DNA of 8,257 nucleotides from Bradyrhizobium sp. Its GTDB lineage: Bacteria; Pseudomonadota; Alphaproteobacteria; Rhizobiales; Xanthobacteraceae. How positions within the stretch are numbered: the stretch's first letter is position 1; every line of letters begins with the position of its first letter. A model generated the notes under the pieces. That model was not told the DNA's origin and searched no databases. It worked only from the letters and a program-made list of their open reading frames with translations. Below are positions 6,546 through 8,257 of the stretch, piece by piece. The stretch is from positions 1-8,257 of the forward strand of contig JAICIT010000080.1 of the NCBI GenBank assembly GCA_025960445.1. The letters run 5' to 3'. Position numbers and translations under genes: made by a program.

Positions 6546-7798
6546 TGCCGGTGATCGCGACTGAAACGCGCAACGGTCTGATCGGCAATTGCGTTCAGCG
6601 CGGTTTCCTCCAGCGGAAACTCCGCTGCGAGCCAGGCGTCCTCGGCCAGTGCCAATATTTGTCCGAGCGTCGGACCCTCGGCGATTCCGCGTGCGATGAA
6701 ATCCGCGGCCTTGAGCGGAAATTTCGGCGCACGCCAGCGTTCCGGCAAGGCCGCAAGTTCGCGCCAATGCGGGGAACTGGCAGCATTTCCCGATCTCGCC
6801 CAGGCAAGCATCAGACGATCCCGATAGCGATCCTCGCCCAGCCGATAGAGCCGACGACGCGCCGTCCCCTCATCCATCCCGGCGAGCCGCCACCAGCGGT
6901 GGCCCATGGAATCCAGCGCCTTGGCTTCGGCGTTGCTGAGCCGCAGCCGGATCGACACGCGCCTTGCGTCTTCAGTGACTGCGACCGCCAGTGCTCCCAA
7001 CCGTCGAACCGCGTCCGGTTTCAATCCGAGCGAGCGCTCGGCCGAGACCATGGTTGCAAACGGTCCGATATAGGTGACGCCGCCGAAAATCGGCAACAGC
7101 AGTCCGGCATCGGCCATCGCCGTAATGGCGGCGACCGCGCCTTCGGCGACCATCAGCTTGAGCATCTCCATGCGCACGCGTTCGGCGGATAGCTGCGCCA
7201 GGCCTGCGCGCCCACGGATGCAGGCGCGATAACCGGCGCGATCGGGCTCGCCCGCGCCGAAGGCAGCGTGAATCCGGAAAAACCGCAGGATACGCAGATA
7301 ATCCTCGGCGATGCGCTGGTCAGGGTCGCCGATGAAGCGCACGCGCTTGGCGCCGATGTCCTCAAGTCCGCCGACGTGATCGTGCACCACGCCAGCAGCG
7401 TCGACCGACATGCCGTTTATCGTAAAGTCGCGCCGCTCCGCATCGGCGATCCAGTTTCGACCGAATGCCACCTTGGCCTTGCGGCCGAAAGTTTCGGTAT
7501 CTTCACGCAGCGTGGTGATCTCAAACGGGTGCGCATCGACGATCAGCGTCACGGTGCCATGATCGATTCCGGTAGGAACGCTCTTGATCCCCGCCGCCTT
7601 TGCCCGGCGCATCACTTCAGCCGGCAACGCGGTGGTAGCGATATCGACATCGCCGATCGGAATCTTCAGAAGCGCATTGCGCACCGCGCCGCCAACCACG
7701 CGCGCTTCCTCGCCGTTGCCATTCAAAATCCCAAGCACGCGGGCGGTGGCACCGGATCTGAGCCAGGGCGCGTCTTCGAGCACGCGCGCAGTGCTCAT
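6542..7798 (-). CDS. cca: CCA-adding tRNA nucleotidyltransferase (class II)
   Basis: This enzyme adds or repairs the 3' CCA of tRNAs using CTP and ATP, without a nucleic-acid template. The 418-residue protein has the class II nucleotidyltransferase head. It shows VVGGAVRNALL with GGAVR at 36-40, the metal-binding D50-x-D52, RRDFTINGM at 122-130 (nucleobase-selecting region) and EDYLRILRFFRIHA from 165. A helical tRNA-binding body makes up the rest. In species with a single such enzyme it performs full CCA addition. Poly(A) polymerases share the head, but length and context favour CCA addition. The start is the ATG at 7798, with GGAG seven bases upstream. It overlaps the preceding gene's stop by four bases (ATGA). 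A longer reading to 8077 would run over the upstream gene. Its own TGA overlaps the permease start. Confidence 0.93.
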   Translation of the reverse strand: MSTARVLEDAPWLRSGATARVLGILNGNGEEARVVGGAVRNALLKIPIGDVDIATTALPAEVMRRAKAAGIKSVPTGIDHGTVTLIVDAHPFEITTLREDTETFGRKAKVAFGRNWIADAERRDFTINGMSVDAAGVVHDHVGGLEDIGAKRVRFIGDPDQRIAEDYLRILRFFRIHAAFGAGEPDRAGYRACIRGRAGLAQLSAERVRMEMLKLMVAEGAVAAITAMADAGLLLPIFGGVTYIGPFATMVSAERSLGLKPDAVRRLGALAVAVTEDARRVSIRLRLSNAEAKALDSMGHRWWRLAGMDEGTARRRLYRLGEDRYRDRLMLAWARSGNAASSPHWRELAALPERWRAPKFPLKAADFIARGIAEGPTLGQILALAEDAWLAAEFPLEETALNAIADQTVARFSRDHRQ

Positions 7799-8058
7799 TT
7801 TTCTACTCCGGGAACGAATTTGCCGTTCTCGATATGCGCGGGAATGTAGGTCGAATTCGGCGAGGCGCCGGAAAAATGTGCGAGGAGCACAAAACTGATG
7901 ATCACGAGCAGCAGTGAACCCACCACCAATTTCGCGATAACGTGCGCCGGCCAGGACGCCGGGAGCGTTACTCCTGAACGCGTCGTAAGCAAGAACAGCG
8001 CGTAAACCGCGAACGGAATCAGAAAGATCAGCAGTTCGGTAAAGGCCGGACGGATCAT
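7795..8058 (-). CDS. DUF6111-type small two-helix membrane protein
   Basis: This is an 87-residue protein with two hydrophobic helices, at about 8-25 and 41-62, joined by a short polar loop. A soluble C-terminal tail follows, with the motif YIPAHIENGKFVPG at 71-84. It resembles the DUF6111 proteins found at this place in Bradyrhizobium and relatives. I recall this association and have not searched it. The function is unknown. Its ATG overlaps the stop of the Nudix gene (ATGA), and its stop overlaps the ATG of cca in the same way, so all three are expected to be translated from one message. The conserved position between a nucleotide-cleaving enzyme and a tRNA-finishing enzyme is the only functional hint. 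No metal or cofactor motif is visible. Confidence 0.8.
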   Translation of the reverse strand: MIRPAFTELLIFLIPFAVYALFLLTTRSGVTLPASWPAHVIAKLVVGSLLLVIISFVLLAHFSGASPNSTYIPAHIENGKFVPGVEK

Positions 8059-8257
8059 TTCTGGCAGATCCGCTCATACAGCAGACGCAGAATTCCCGCC
8101 GTCGCGCCCCAGATATAACGCTCCGCGAATGGCATCGCGTAGTATGAGCGCTCCATGCCCCGAAATTCCCTGCTGTGCAGTTGGTGGTTCGCCGGGTCCA
8201 TGAGGAAGGTCAATGGCACCTCGAACGCATCGTCCACTTCCGATTTATTGATCCTCA
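8055..8257 (-). CDS. Nudix hydrolase, CoA pyrophosphatase-like (C-terminal fragment)
   Basis: The frame is open to the right window edge and gives the last 66 residues of a protein that begins outside. The segment INKSEVDDAFEVPLTFLMDP, followed by a tyrosine-containing AMPFAERYIWGATAGIL tail, matches the C-terminal part of Nudix hydrolases of the CoA pyrophosphatase (NudL/YeaB) group. Those enzymes cleave CoA and related dinucleotides to phosphopantetheine and 3',5'-ADP or similar products. The Nudix box itself lies beyond the edge, so catalytic residues cannot be checked. The GTG at 8237 is an internal valine, not the start. The stop overlaps the start of the DUF6111-type gene by four bases, making this the most upstream visible gene of the minus-strand operon. 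Confidence 0.82.
   Translation of the reverse strand, partial: RINKSEVDDAFEVPLTFLMDPANHQLHSREFRGMERSYYAMPFAERYIWGATAGILRLLYERICQK

Noticed and set aside
6551..7849. Open frames on the plus strand opposite cca (213 and 193 codons)
   Set aside because: Low-complexity, motif-free translations antisense to a clear CCA-adding enzyme.

Overview
The window looks like ordinary chromosome from an alphaproteobacterium of the Bradyrhizobium/Rhodopseudomonas/Afipia group (Nitrobacteraceae). The reasons are the fused cytochrome b/c1 gene behind a Rieske gene (the fbcFH arrangement known from Bradyrhizobium), the high G+C content, and the familiar order Nudix hydrolase - small DUF6111-type membrane protein - CCA-adding enzyme. 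The genus is inferred from recognising these proteins, not from a search. No tRNA, rRNA, CRISPR, phage or transposase gene was seen.

Layout: (1) Positions 1-2167, minus strand: the respiratory cytochrome bc1 operon. It has a Rieske iron-sulfur protein (GTG start at 2167) followed by fbcH (start 1568, running off the left edge before its stop). (2) 2168-2443: a divergent intergenic region that must hold promoters in both directions, with an AT-rich near-palindrome at 2396-2419. (3) 2444-3924, plus strand: trmL, queE and queD, tightly packed. TrmL methylates the wobble nucleotide of tRNA-Leu. QueD and QueE carry out consecutive steps of the 7-deazaguanine pathway that leads to queuosine at the wobble position of other tRNAs. 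(4) 3925-4145: a non-coding stretch filled with large inverted repeats. A 14-bp perfect stem is followed by a long interrupted stem. It is the most unusual structure in the window. (5) 4146-5769, plus strand: hemF (oxygen-dependent coproporphyrinogen oxidase, heme synthesis) and a HAD-family phosphatase 4 bases later. (6) 5778-8257, minus strand: Nudix hydrolase (only the C-terminal part), a DUF6111-type two-helix membrane protein, cca and a TSUP/TauE-like permease. Each junction in this block overlaps by four bases (ATGA, ATGA, GTGA), which suggests translational coupling.

Together the window links respiration (bc1 complex), heme supply (HemF) and tRNA maturation or modification (TrmL, QueE, QueD, Cca). 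No self-evidently new enzymatic system is visible. The points most worth checking are the palindromic element between queD and hemF, a QueD that lacks the usual catalytic cysteine, and the pairing of two different wobble-34 modification routes in one transcription unit.
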